From CADEEL01 sp050246475 (lineage in GTDB: Bacteria > Pseudomonadota > Alphaproteobacteria > Caulobacterales > Aquidulcibacteraceae): a DNA stretch of 64,000 bases. Positions 43,448 to 51,598 of the stretch are shown in pieces; position 1 is the stretch's first letter, and every line of letters begins with the position of its first letter. Made by a program: the position numbers and the translations under genes. The stretch spans positions 310,001 through 374,000 of the forward strand of contig JBFWVZ010000002.1 of NCBI GenBank assembly GCA_050246475.1, written 5' to 3'. Under the pieces are notes generated by a model. That model saw only the letters and a program-made list of their open reading frames with translations. It was not told the origin of the DNA and did no database searches.

Positions 43448-44098
43448 ATGGACGCCGCCGCCGCCAGTGCCGGGCAAGATCCGCGTGCGCCGAGCACGTC
43501 GGAGCTTCTTGAAGAGGTGGCGAATTCGTTCCCCAACGAGCGCGTCTCCGTGGGCGAATTGCTGGATCGCTTGGAGGGCCGGGCCATCGGCCTCGTGCTG
43601 CTCATCCTCGCGCTGCCGATGTGCATTCCCAACATTCCCGGCATTTCGACCGTGTTCGGCGCTTTGCTGCTGGCGCCGTCTCTTGCGTTGACGACGGGCG
43701 CGCGGAAGCTCTGGGCCCCCAATTTCATGCGCAACTGGACCTTCTCGCGCGAAGGCATGCGCAGGGCCGTGTCCGCAGCGGCGCCGGTGCTGCGGCGCGT
43801 GGAGCGGCTCTTCCGGCCGCGCCTCACCTTCATCACGCACTTCCCCTTTACGATCTTGCTGGGCGTGCAGGCGCTCATCATGGCGATTGTGCTCATCATA
43901 CCGATCCCGGGCGGCAACTGGCCGCCCGGCATGACGATCTCGATCATGGCGCTGGCGATGATGGAGCGCGACGGCCTGCTGGCGCTCTTCAGCACGCTCT
44001 GCACAGTGCTTTCAGGGATCGCGGCGTATTATTTCTTCCGCTTCGGCGTCTTTGCGATGCACGAACTGACAGGGTGGGTGACGGGGCTGTTCAATTAG
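43448..44098 (+). CDS. exoD: ExoD-family exopolysaccharide synthesis protein
   Basis: A 216-aa membrane protein of the ExoD family. The N-terminal TSELLEEVANSFPNERVSVGELLDRLEGRAIGLVLLILALP is characteristic, and there are four hydrophobic segments with IPIPGGNWPPGMTISIMALAMM. In Sinorhizobium ExoD affects exopolysaccharide and alkaline tolerance, but its function is not known. It converges with a lipoprotein gene at a 1-base gap, and no polysaccharide genes are beside it. Confidence 0.9.
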   Translation: MDAAAASAGQDPRAPSTSELLEEVANSFPNERVSVGELLDRLEGRAIGLVLLILALPMCIPNIPGISTVFGALLLAPSLALTTGARKLWAPNFMRNWTFSREGMRRAVSAAAPVLRRVERLFRPRLTFITHFPFTILLGVQALIMAIVLIIPIPGGNWPPGMTISIMALAMMERDGLLALFSTLCTVLSGIAAYYFFRFGVFAMHELTGWVTGLFN

Positions 44099-44099
44099 A

Positions 44100-44966
44100 T
44101 CAGCACGTCCGGCGCACCACCCAGCCGAGCAATTCGCCCGCTTCCGATTGCGCTTGCGCCACGCTCAAGCAATTGGCGGCGCGCGGCGCTGTTCCCGGCG
44201 CGCGGACGAACTCAGGATCGCCCTCACCGAACAAACGATCGGTGTCCAGCAGCGGATCGAAGGTGATGACGCTCGCTCCGTCAGCCGTGGCGAGGCAGAC
44301 TTGGCGTCCGCCGTCGGCTTCGCGCAGGCGCACGCTCACTTGGTTGTCGCCAAGCAGGCTTGCCTGCGTCACCCGGGCCGGACGCGCCGACGCCCGCGCA
44401 AGGCACGCGTCGATCGCGGGCATCAATTCGCCGATGACGGAAGCCCATGTCGGACGCTCGCCTTCCGCGACACCGCGGCGCGCGCAGCCGCGATAGGCGA
44501 CGCCTTCGAAGAGAACGTCGGCCACATAGGGCAACGGATCGCCGTTCGGAATCGGGCACTCCTGCGCGCGCAGCGTGACGATGAGAGCGCCAGCCGTCAC
44601 CCGCATGCCTTGCTCGCGAAAATCGCGCGCGCCGGTGATGCCGCCGTCCTCGCCAAGGCCAGGGCGAACGAATTGCGCGTAGTTGTTCAGGAGACGCAGC
44701 TCCCACACACCCTCACCCGCGCCGAGATCGGCGTTCGATCCGGATGCGGTGAATTCACCTTCGTAGAGCGCGCGCTGGTCTGCGCTCGCGGGACCGCCCA
44801 AGGCGGCGAGCTGCGCCGCAGCGGCCTGGCGCTCCTGCCCTTCGATATCGACGGCGCCCGGCCCTTCCGGCGCTTCGGCCGGCTGTTGGTTGCAGGAAGC
44901 CAGGAGCACGCAGGCGCCAGCCATGGCCGCCGCGGCTTTCAAAGCCCCACGGAATTGAGGGCGCAT
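44100..44966 (-). CDS. COG3650-like putative lipoprotein
   Basis: A 288-aa protein with lipobox (VLLASCN, Cys near residue 25). The central part has the COG3650 pattern in weak form: W-E-L-R-L after GEGVWELRLL, and the Cys-containing VLFEGVAYRGCARRG, with cysteines in QECPIPNGD earlier. The C-terminal 100 residues contain four more cysteines. Two better COG3650 proteins are encoded at 49-50 kb. The ATG at 44964-44966 is chosen to start the signal peptide. Confidence 0.7.
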   Translation of the reverse strand: MRPQFRGALKAAAAMAGACVLLASCNQQPAEAPEGPGAVDIEGQERQAAAAQLAALGGPASADQRALYEGEFTASGSNADLGAGEGVWELRLLNNYAQFVRPGLGEDGGITGARDFREQGMRVTAGALIVTLRAQECPIPNGDPLPYVADVLFEGVAYRGCARRGVAEGERPTWASVIGELMPAIDACLARASARPARVTQASLLGDNQVSVRLREADGGRQVCLATADGASVITFDPLLDTDRLFGEGDPEFVRAPGTAPRAANCLSVAQAQSEAGELLGWVVRRTC

Positions 44967-45046
44967 GCCCCTCTCCCTGCCCCGGCCAGCATGAGCGGCG
45001 GCGAAAACCGCGCTCACGCCCCAGCCGTTTCCACTATCCTACGCCA

Positions 45047-46198
45047 ATGCACCGTGATTCCGGCGCCGCACTATACGAGTTTTTCGCCGGGGGCGGACTG
45101 GCGCGCGCGGGCCTCGCGCCGCTCTTCCGCTGCGCGTTCGCCAACGACAACGATCCGGCCAAGGCCGCCGCGTACGAAGCCGCTTACGGCAAAGGGGTGT
45201 TTCGTCTGGGCGACGTCTGGGCGCTTGAACCGGGGGACATTCCCGGCCGGGCGCAACTCGCGTGGGCGAGCTTCCCTTGCCAGGACCTGTCACTCGCGGG
45301 CGCGCGCGGCGGGCTGAACGCCCCGCGCTCCGGCGCGTTCTGGGGCTTTCACCGCGCGATCTCCGCGCTCGCGATGGAGGGCCGCGCGCCAGAGACGCTT
45401 GCGCTTGAAAACGTGTGCGGATTGCTCACCTCCCGCAACGGCGCGGACTTCGCCGCGCTCATCGCCGCGCTCGATGCGCTCGGCTATCGCGCCGGCGCCT
45501 TGGAGATCGACGCGGCGCATTTCACGCCGCAATCGCGCCCGCGGCTCTTCATTGTCGCGACGCGGGCCCGGGTTCCAGCGCACATCGTGAGCGATGCACC
45601 CCTCGCGCCCTTCCACTCGCAAGCGATCCGGACGGCGCATGCCAAACTGCTCGACCCCCTGAAGCGTCATTGGGTCTGGTGGCGCATGCCCGCGCCGCCC
45701 GCGCGCAACACCCGCCTCATCGACATTCTGGAGGATGACGGCGCGGTGCAGTGGAACACCGATGCGCAGACCAAGCACCTCATCGCGATGATGAGCGCGC
45801 TTCAGTTCGAACGCCTGCAAACGGCGAAGCGCGCGGGAACGCGCGTTGTCGGCGCCCTCTTCAAGCGCATCCGCGTCGAAAACGGCGAGAAAGTGCAACG
45901 TGCGGAGGCGCGGTTTGATGGCCTTGCTGGTTGCTTGCGCACGCCCGCGGGTGGATCGAGCCGGCAGGCATTGCTTGTCGTTGAAGGCGAGCGCGTTCGC
46001 TCCCGCCTCGTTTCCCCACGCGAAGCGGCGCGTTTGATGGGCCTGCCGGACGATCATCCGATCCCGGACAATCGCAACGCCGCGCTTCATCTGCTGGGCG
46101 ACGCGGTGTGCGTGCCGGCCGTGCGCTTCTTGGGGGAAAACATCCTGGCGCCCCTCGCCGGCATCGAAGCGCAACGCGATCTCTTCGCCTCGCGCTGA
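45047..46198 (+). CDS. DNA cytosine-5 methyltransferase (Dcm type)
   Basis: A 383-aa C5-methyltransferase. Motif I is FFAGGGLARAG, the catalytic PCQ loop is WASFPCQDLSLAG with Cys78, motif VI is ENVCG (121-125) and motif VIII is TPQSRPRLFIV. The target-recognition domain in the C-terminal half is short. Methylates cytosine in DNA; no partner restriction gene is seen, only a Vsr nuclease gene 9 bases after its stop. The pair looks like a horizontally acquired module. Confidence 0.9.
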   Translation: MHRDSGAALYEFFAGGGLARAGLAPLFRCAFANDNDPAKAAAYEAAYGKGVFRLGDVWALEPGDIPGRAQLAWASFPCQDLSLAGARGGLNAPRSGAFWGFHRAISALAMEGRAPETLALENVCGLLTSRNGADFAALIAALDALGYRAGALEIDAAHFTPQSRPRLFIVATRARVPAHIVSDAPLAPFHSQAIRTAHAKLLDPLKRHWVWWRMPAPPARNTRLIDILEDDGAVQWNTDAQTKHLIAMMSALQFERLQTAKRAGTRVVGALFKRIRVENGEKVQRAEARFDGLAGCLRTPAGGSSRQALLVVEGERVRSRLVSPREAARLMGLPDDHPIPDNRNAALHLLGDAVCVPAVRFLGENILAPLAGIEAQRDLFASR

Positions 46199-46207
46199 CG
46201 CCGCGTC

Positions 46208-46636
46208 GTGGCGAAATCGCCCATACCCTCCCGCGATCCGTTCACGCCGGAAAAGCGCTCCGCGATCATGCGCGCGATCAAGGGGCGCGACACCAAGCCG
46301 GAGCTGATCGTGCGCCGCGCCGCGCACGCGCTCGGGTATCGCTATTCGCTGAAGCGACGCGATCTGCCGGGCAAGCCCGATCTTGCCTTCGTCTCGCGCA
46401 GGAAGGCGGTCTTCGTGCACGGCTGCTTCTGGCACGGCCACGCGTGCAAGCGCGGCGCGCGCGTGCCAGCGGCGAACGCGGCCTATTGGTCCTCGAAGAT
46501 CGCACGAAACCGCGTGCGTGATGGCGCGTCCGCCGCCGCGCTCGAAGCGCTTGGCTGGTCATCGCTGACGCTGTGGGAATGCGAACTCGCGGACTCCAAA
46601 GCGCTTGCGAAGAAGCTCTCCCGCTTCCTCGGCTGA
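46208..46636 (+). CDS. vsr: Very short patch repair endonuclease (Vsr)
   Basis: A 142-aa Vsr-family nuclease. Catalytic and metal residues are visible: MRAIKGRDTKPELIVRRA (Glu32), GKPDLAF (Asp58) and FVHGCFWHGHAC (His71, Cys73, His76 and Cys80 for zinc/active site). It nicks next to T:G mismatches that arise by deamination of 5-methylcytosine made by its methyltransferase. The GTG start (46208) lies 9 bases after the methyltransferase stop. In-frame and intact. Confidence 0.92.
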   Translation: MAKSPIPSRDPFTPEKRSAIMRAIKGRDTKPELIVRRAAHALGYRYSLKRRDLPGKPDLAFVSRRKAVFVHGCFWHGHACKRGARVPAANAAYWSSKIARNRVRDGASAAALEALGWSSLTLWECELADSKALAKKLSRFLG

Positions 46637-46749
46637 TCCGCGCGCATGAGGCGCGCCAGCATGTCCGCGCCCGCCGAGAGAACGATCATCGCGCCGCTCC
46701 AAACCTTGCCGCCAACCCTGCGCCGCGCCGGGCAATCGGTCAATTTTTT

Positions 46750-46768
46750 TGCGAACGATTATCAATAA
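46750..46768. promoter_or_regulatory. Fur-like box (weak) before a membrane-protein gene
   Basis: TGCGAACGATTATCAATAA (46750-46768) resembles the 19-base Fur box: against AATGATAATCATT the core AACGATTATCAAT matches 10 of 13 positions. It follows a run of T residues and lies about 60 bases before the start of the gene at 46831. The match is moderate, so iron control is only a possibility. Confidence 0.3.
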
Positions 46769-46830
46769 CGTTGACGGCGCTTGGCCTCGCTTAAGCGGCG
46801 GCCGAAACTGGCGCGCTAGAGGAACCGTCC

Positions 46831-47502
46831 ATGTTCGCAGGCCATTACGCACCGGCTTTCGCCGCCGCCGCTTTAAAGAAGCCACCCTCAATGGGCGCCG
46901 CCTTCGCCGCCGTGCAGCTGGTCGACATCGCCTGGGCCGGCTTCATTTTGACAGGCGTCGAGCACGCGCGGCTGACGCCCGGCTTTCTCGCCGCCTCAAA
47001 CCTCGACCTTTACGACATGCCGTGGACGCACGCGCTGCCCGCGGCGCTCGCGTGGTCCGCCGCCGCCGCGCTCGTCTATCGCTTGATTGCCCGCTCCGGC
47101 GGCTGGGCCTCCGCGATCGCCATCGGCGCCCTCGTCTTTTCTCATTGGATCCTAGATTTTCTCGTCCACACCAACGACTTGCTGCTTTATCCGGGCGGGC
47201 CGCGCGTGGGCTTGGGCTGGTGGGACAACCCGCCCCTCGCCATGGGCGCCGAGCTTGGGCTCTTCGCGCTAGGCTTCGTTCTCTATCTGCGCGCGACCAC
47301 AGCGGCGGGCGCGGTGGGGCGCATCGCCCCGTGGCTGACCGCGGGCCTCATGCTCGCGGTTCTCGCTTTCGAGAAGCTCGGTCCCGTGCCGCCCAGCATT
47401 GAGCAAGCGGCAACAAGCGCGCTCATTGTTTATCTTCTCTTTGTCGCCATGGGCTTCTGGCTCGACCGCGTGCGCGTCTTCCGTCGCGCATCGCTTGACT
47501 GA
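46831..47502 (+). CDS. Membrane protein with histidine pattern (YdjM/DUF457-like)
   Basis: A 223-aa protein with about six hydrophobic helices. His residues lie in GHYAPAF at the start, LTGVEHARL, MPWTHALP and FSHWILDFLVH; the last resembles the SHxxxDxxxH pattern of YdjM-type membrane-bound metal-dependent hydrolases. Substrate unknown. It ends in the inverted repeat at 47500-47532. Upstream lies an AT-rich stretch with a Fur-like word. Confidence 0.65.
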   Translation: MFAGHYAPAFAAAALKKPPSMGAAFAAVQLVDIAWAGFILTGVEHARLTPGFLAASNLDLYDMPWTHALPAALAWSAAAALVYRLIARSGGWASAIAIGALVFSHWILDFLVHTNDLLLYPGGPRVGLGWWDNPPLAMGAELGLFALGFVLYLRATTAAGAVGRIAPWLTAGLMLAVLAFEKLGPVPPSIEQAATSALIVYLLFVAMGFWLDRVRVFRRASLD

Positions 47503-47532
47503 TCGTTCAACTCGTTCTTGAGTGAACGATCA
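47500..47532. promoter_or_regulatory. Perfect 10-base inverted repeat before the SRPBCC gene
   Basis: TGATCGTTCA (47500-47509) and TGAACGATCA (47523-47532) are exact reverse complements, separated by 13 bases in which CTC/GAG can extend the stem. The half-site TGAACGATCA resembles TetR-type operators. The repeat begins with the TGA stop of the upstream gene and ends 17 bases before the next start. No T-run follows, so an operator fits better than a terminator. Confidence 0.5.
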
Positions 47533-47549
47533 ATTCGCGGGAGAGAAGA

Positions 47550-48065
47550 ATGCGCACAGTCCTGCCGGCCGTGGCGGCCTTGCTCCTGATGGCCGCCCCG
47601 GCACGGGCGGAGGTCGTCGCGTCGGCCGCAAACGGTTTCGAAGTCCGCCACACCGCCGTTGTTGAGACAACGCCCGCGCAGGCCTGGCGCACACTTGGCC
47701 AGATCGGCCGCTGGTGGAATGACGCGCACACCTATTCCGGCCGCGCCGCCAACATGCGTATGGATCTGCGCGCGGGCGGGTGCTGGTGCGAGACGTGGGC
47801 GGACGGCTCGGTCGAGCACGGGCGCGTGGTGTACGCACAGCGCAATCAAACGCTCCGCCTCGCGAGCAATGCGGGCCCGCTGCAGGAGATGGGCTTGAAC
47901 GGCATCCTCACCTATTCGATCGCGCCGGAAGGCGACGGCGTGCGGCTGACGATGCACTACCGCGTCAACGGCAACGGCCTCACCGATCTCACGCAGATCG
48001 CGCCCGTCGTGGACCAAGTGCTTGGTGAACAATTCGCAAGCCTTACGGCGCTCGCGGCGCGCTGA
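47550..48065 (+). CDS. SRPBCC-family exported protein
   Basis: A 171-aa protein with signal peptide (about residues 1-20) and a START/SRPBCC lipid-binding fold: TAVVETTPAQAWRTLGQIGRWW, then GGCWCETWADGSVEHGRV and the late C-terminal helix. Two cysteines sit in GGCWCET. It may bind a hydrophobic ligand in the periplasm. The 10-base inverted repeat at 47500-47532 lies immediately upstream. Confidence 0.82.
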   Translation: MRTVLPAVAALLLMAAPARAEVVASAANGFEVRHTAVVETTPAQAWRTLGQIGRWWNDAHTYSGRAANMRMDLRAGGCWCETWADGSVEHGRVVYAQRNQTLRLASNAGPLQEMGLNGILTYSIAPEGDGVRLTMHYRVNGNGLTDLTQIAPVVDQVLGEQFASLTALAAR

Positions 48066-48170
48066 TCGCCCTCGCCCGACCAAAGTTTCGACCTAAATCA
48101 GCGCTTCGAGGGGCGCGTGCGGGCGGCGCACAAGGCCGCCTCGCCTCATTCATTCTCTCGGAGAGCGAAA

Positions 48171-48821
48171 ATGCGTCGTTTCCTCATTCTGGCGGCCGCC
48201 CTCGTGTTTGCCGCGGCGTGCACCACCACCGACCCCTATTCTGGCGAGCGCGTGCGCAACAACACAGGCACCGGCGCGCTTATCGGCGCGGGCGCGGGCG
48301 GCGCCTTGGGCGCGCTCGCGGGCGGCGACGACCGCCGCAACGTTCTGATCGGCGCCGGGATCGGCGCGCTCGCGGGCGCCGCCATCGGCAATTACATGGA
48401 TCGCCAGGAAGCGCAGCTGCGCGCGCAATTGCGCGAAAGCGATGTCGATGTCGTGCGCCAGGGCGATGACATCCTCTTGCGCCTGCCCGCGGACGTGACG
48501 TTCGACGTCGATCGCGCCGAGGTGAAGAGCCAATTCCTGCCGACGATCCGCGATGTGGCGCGCACGCTTGCGGAATATCCCTCGACGATCGTTGATGTGA
48601 TCGGCCACGCGGACTCGACCGGCACCGACGCACACAATCAGGAACTCTCCGAGCGCCGTGCGATGGCGGTGGGCGCGGTGCTCATCAACAACGGCGTGCA
48701 GCGCGAGCGCTTGGCCGCGACAGGCATGGGCGAGACGCAGCCCATCGCCTCGAACGCCACGGCCGAGGGTCGCGCGCGCAACCGCCGCGTCGAAATCCGG
48801 CTGACGCCGCTGCGCGGCTGA
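48171..48821 (+). CDS. OmpA-family lipoprotein with glycine zipper
   Basis: A 216-aa protein with lipobox (FAAACTTT, Cys near residue 17), a glycine-zipper region (GALIGAGAGGALGALAGG and GAGIGALAGAAIGNYM, about 32-80) and a C-terminal OmpA domain that binds peptidoglycan (FDVDRAEVKSQF, GHADSTGTDAHNQELSERRA). It would tie the outer membrane to the cell wall. Start ATG at 48171. A GC terminator follows 25 bases after the stop. Confidence 0.92.
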   Translation: MRRFLILAAALVFAAACTTTDPYSGERVRNNTGTGALIGAGAGGALGALAGGDDRRNVLIGAGIGALAGAAIGNYMDRQEAQLRAQLRESDVDVVRQGDDILLRLPADVTFDVDRAEVKSQFLPTIRDVARTLAEYPSTIVDVIGHADSTGTDAHNQELSERRAMAVGAVLINNGVQRERLAATGMGETQPIASNATAEGRARNRRVEIRLTPLRG

Positions 48822-48846
48822 GGCGACTTTCAAACAGCACCGGACT

Positions 48847-48880
48847 GCGCCGGCCCCAACGAGGGCCGGCGCGTTCTTTG
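48847..48880 (+). terminator. Rho-independent terminator after OmpA gene
   Basis: A perfect 10-bp stem, GCGCCGGCCC and GGGCCGGCGC with a CAACGA loop, followed by GTTCTTTG. It lies 25 bases after the OmpA-family stop. Confidence 0.72.
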
Positions 48881-49009
48881 TCCGCCGCACAAATGCCGCG
48901 CGCACGCGCCAGGAGCATCACGCACGACCTCACGTTTTCGCGCATGAGGCGTGCGCCCATTGGTCAATCGCGCGCGGCTTTCTAAGATGGCGCGAATGGG
49001 GAGAAGACT

Positions 49010-49804
49010 ATGCGTGTGTTGCTTGCGGCTGTGCTGACGCTACTGAGCGCGGGCTGCATGTCGTTCGACGCGCCGGCGCCGACATGGGCGGCCGTCAACG
49101 GCCAAGTCATTTATCTTGAACGGATCGCGCTGCCGCGCCCGGGCACACTGAGGGTGACGCTCGAGGACGTGAGCCGCGCCGATGCGCCCGCCAACGTCAT
49201 CGCGTCCGAGGAGATCGACATCATCCAGACGACGCAGGGCCCGCCGTTCGCGTTCTCGCTGCGCTACCAATCGTACCGGATTGAGCGAAATCGCCGTTAC
49301 CACGTGCGCGCCGAGATCCGCGATGCGGGCGGCGAACTCCGCGCAACGACGGTGGACGCCTATCCCGTTCTGACGAACGGCGCCCCGAACACAATTGAGG
49401 TCCGTGTACGGCTGATCGGCGCTCCAGCGGAAGAACCCGCGCCGCCGCAGCAAGAAACGCAAACGGCGCCCCCCGCGCAGAATCCAGCGGGCTCGGATGA
49501 AGTGCTGGGCGTCGATTTCCGCGCCGTGGGCAACGAGCCCAATTGGATGCTCGACATAACCGACGACAGCCGCCTCGTGCTCTCCTACAATAACGGCAAT
49601 GATCGCTTTGAAGCACCGGCGGGGGCGCCCACCTATCCGGTGGAGGGATCGACGCAGTACAACGGCGTCAACGGCCCCAACACGATCGGCGTCACCATTC
49701 AGCGCTTTCCCTGCCAGGACTCGATGAGCGGCGAGACTTTTCCCGCGCGCGTCACGGTCGTGCTGAATGGGCGCGCGCTGAGCGGATGCGGGCGCAGTCT
49801 CTAA
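49010..49804 (+). CDS. YbaY-like plus COG3650 two-domain lipoprotein
   Basis: A 264-aa lipoprotein (lipobox LLSAGCMS, Cys near residue 17). Residues 20-140 form a YbaY-type beta domain (VNGQVIYLERIALPRPG, IASEEIDI, YRIERNRRYHVRAEI). After a Pro/Gln-rich linker, residues 165-264 form a COG3650 domain: DFRAVGNEPNWMLDI, PCQDSMSGETFPARVTVVLNG and LSGCGRSL, with a Cys pair. Both domains are common separately; the fusion is less so. The next gene carries only the COG3650 domain. Confidence 0.82.
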   Translation: MRVLLAAVLTLLSAGCMSFDAPAPTWAAVNGQVIYLERIALPRPGTLRVTLEDVSRADAPANVIASEEIDIIQTTQGPPFAFSLRYQSYRIERNRRYHVRAEIRDAGGELRATTVDAYPVLTNGAPNTIEVRVRLIGAPAEEPAPPQQETQTAPPAQNPAGSDEVLGVDFRAVGNEPNWMLDITDDSRLVLSYNNGNDRFEAPAGAPTYPVEGSTQYNGVNGPNTIGVTIQRFPCQDSMSGETFPARVTVVLNGRALSGCGRSL

Positions 49805-49829
49805 CCGCGCGCGCAGGCGCCAGGAAGGC

Positions 49830-50264
49830 ATGATGCGTACACTGACGATTGCCGTGAGCGCCGCCGCCTGGCTGGCGGCATGTTCTCCCCCGGGCCAAGA
49901 GCCGCCTGCGCCCGTCGCCGAGACAGCGACGCCCGCAGCCGATGAGGCGCCCCCGGCGCCGCCGCCGCCGCAAGGCGTCGAGTTCCGGGCGGTGGGCCAA
50001 GAGCCGGGCTGGATGCTCGACATCACGTCCGTCGCGCTCGACTTGACGCTCGATTACGGGGACACCCGCCTCACTTTGCCGCCGCGCCCCCCCTCCTATC
50101 CGGAAGAGGGCGTCACGCGTTACGAAACGCGCAACAACGAACACACGCTGACGGTGACCATCACACGCACGCCCTGTGCGGATTCGATGAGCGGGGCGCA
50201 ATATCCGGCACGCGCGGAGATCGTCATTGACGGGCGCCGGCTCGAAGGGTGCGGGCGCAGCTAG
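49830..50264 (+). CDS. COG3650 lipoprotein
   Basis: A 144-aa lipoprotein (lipobox WLAACSPP, Cys near residue 16) with a Pro/Ala linker and one COG3650 domain: VEFRAVGQEPGWMLDIT, TPCADSMSGAQYPARAEIVIDG and LEGCGRS. It repeats the second domain of the upstream protein, so the pair arose by duplication. Starts ATG ATG at 49830. It converges with the EamA exporter gene and shares CTAG at 50261-50264. Confidence 0.85.
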   Translation: MMRTLTIAVSAAAWLAACSPPGQEPPAPVAETATPAADEAPPAPPPPQGVEFRAVGQEPGWMLDITSVALDLTLDYGDTRLTLPPRPPSYPEEGVTRYETRNNEHTLTVTITRTPCADSMSGAQYPARAEIVIDGRRLEGCGRS

Positions 50265-51142
50265 AGCAGCAGAACAGCGAGCGCGCCGATCAGAATGAGC
50301 GCGGCGCCGACTATTTCGTTGAGCGCGATGCCCTCGCGATAAAGCCGGCGTGACACAAGCCATGCGAAGATGACATCGATCAGCTGCACTGTTTTGACGG
50401 CCGCCGCGGAGGGCCCGAGCGCAAACGCCGTGAACAGAAGCGCCGATGCCGTCGCGCCCGCCGCGCCCGGAATGATCGAAAGCCGCCACGCTCTAAGCAG
50501 CGCGACGAATTCATGGCGCGCGATGATGAGCAGGACCAAGCCGCCGCCAAGCGTCTGAATCGTGAGCGTAACCGAAAGCGTCATCGCCGCGCCGATCCAG
50601 CCGTCTTCGCCCCAAGCGTGCGCGGCCGCGCGATAGCTGATCGCGGAAACCGCATACAGCAAGCCAGACCCGGCGCCGGCGAGCGCGGCGCGCAAGGCGC
50701 TTCGATTGGCGCTGACGTGGGCCATCGCCACGACGCCCGCCGTGCCGATCGCCGCACCGGCCCAATCCGCGAGCGAGAGCGTGTCCTGAATGAAAAGCGC
50801 ACCGAGGAGCGCGGCGCCCATCACCTCCGTTTTCGAAAGCGCCGTCGCGACCGCGAACGCGCGGCCTGTCATTGCAAGGACGAGCATCGCGGTGGCAGAG
50901 ACTTGCGTGACCGCGCCAAGCGCCGTCCAAGCGAAGAACTCGAACGACGCGTCCCCGCTCATGCCGCGCCATGAAACGATCGCCGCCGTCCACAGATACG
51001 CAAACGGCAATCCGTAGAAGAAACGGATGTAGGCCGCGCCCCAGATGCCGAGCCGGCCCGTCAGATCGCGCTGCGCGGCGTTGCGCAGCACCTGGAGCGC
51101 CGCCGCGCCTATCACTAGGGCGGGCCACAGAATCGCATTCAT
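50261..51142 (-). CDS. EamA/DMT-family transporter
   Basis: A 293-aa protein with about ten membrane helices in two repeats, the EamA/DMT layout (GAVTQVSATAMLVLAMTGRAFAVATALSKTEVMGAALLG, and a C-terminal half with WRLSIIPGAAGATASALLF). Such proteins export metabolites or amino acids. No specific substrate. Single gene, divergent from the 118-aa gene at 51227. Confidence 0.87.
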   Translation of the reverse strand: MNAILWPALVIGAAALQVLRNAAQRDLTGRLGIWGAAYIRFFYGLPFAYLWTAAIVSWRGMSGDASFEFFAWTALGAVTQVSATAMLVLAMTGRAFAVATALSKTEVMGAALLGALFIQDTLSLADWAGAAIGTAGVVAMAHVSANRSALRAALAGAGSGLLYAVSAISYRAAAHAWGEDGWIGAAMTLSVTLTIQTLGGGLVLLIIARHEFVALLRAWRLSIIPGAAGATASALLFTAFALGPSAAAVKTVQLIDVIFAWLVSRRLYREGIALNEIVGAALILIGALAVLLL

Positions 51143-51226
51143 CGCGACAGTCCGGACCGATCACGGCATACTCGGCGGAAGCGTCCCGCGCAGGAACGTC
51201 GGCCGCCGGCCGAAGAGAGGTGCGTT

Positions 51227-51583
51227 TTGCTGCTCATCATTGGCTGGGTGATGCTCTGGTTCCGGGCAAGCTGGGGCCTTCTTGGCTTCTTCTCATTTTG
51301 CCTGGCAGTCCTATCGGGGCTGCTAAACTACTTCCGAACCGCAAATCATCCCGACGCGGAAGGGCTGCCGTTCGAAGTCGTCCTGATCGCCTCCGCCATC
51401 GACACCGCAATCGGGGTTGCCATTTTTGCAGCCGTCGGCGCAATCATAGTCGCAGTCCGCGGCGGCAAGATCGAGCGGCGGTCTCCAACTGATGCGGAGA
51501 TCGATGCCGAACTCGCTCGAATTCGCGCTGAGGCGGCCGCGCGCGAAGCCGCTCCGTCGCCAGCGCCTCCTCCCGCACCTTGA
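51227..51583 (+). CDS. Small two-helix membrane protein
   Basis: A 118-aa protein with two hydrophobic helices (about residues 1-30 and 48-75) and a charged, Pro/Ala-rich cytoplasmic C-terminus (TDAEIDAELARIRAEAAARE). Start is TTG at 51227 after a GAGAGG site; no ATG lies closer. Codon use looks less GC-rich than neighbours, so it may be of more recent origin. Family not recognised. Confidence 0.6.
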   Translation: MLLIIGWVMLWFRASWGLLGFFSFCLAVLSGLLNYFRTANHPDAEGLPFEVVLIASAIDTAIGVAIFAAVGAIIVAVRGGKIERRSPTDAEIDAELARIRAEAAAREAAPSPAPPPAP

Positions 51584-51598
51584 TGACTTAGTGGCCCG

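Noticed and set aside
45047..46636. A full new defence system around the methyltransferase
   Set aside because: Only methyltransferase and Vsr are present; flanking genes are a lipoprotein and a membrane protein with no nuclease, helicase or ATPase.
46483..46743. 86-codon minus-strand ORF in the gap after vsr
   Set aside because: Most of it is antisense to vsr; no ribosome site or conserved-looking region.
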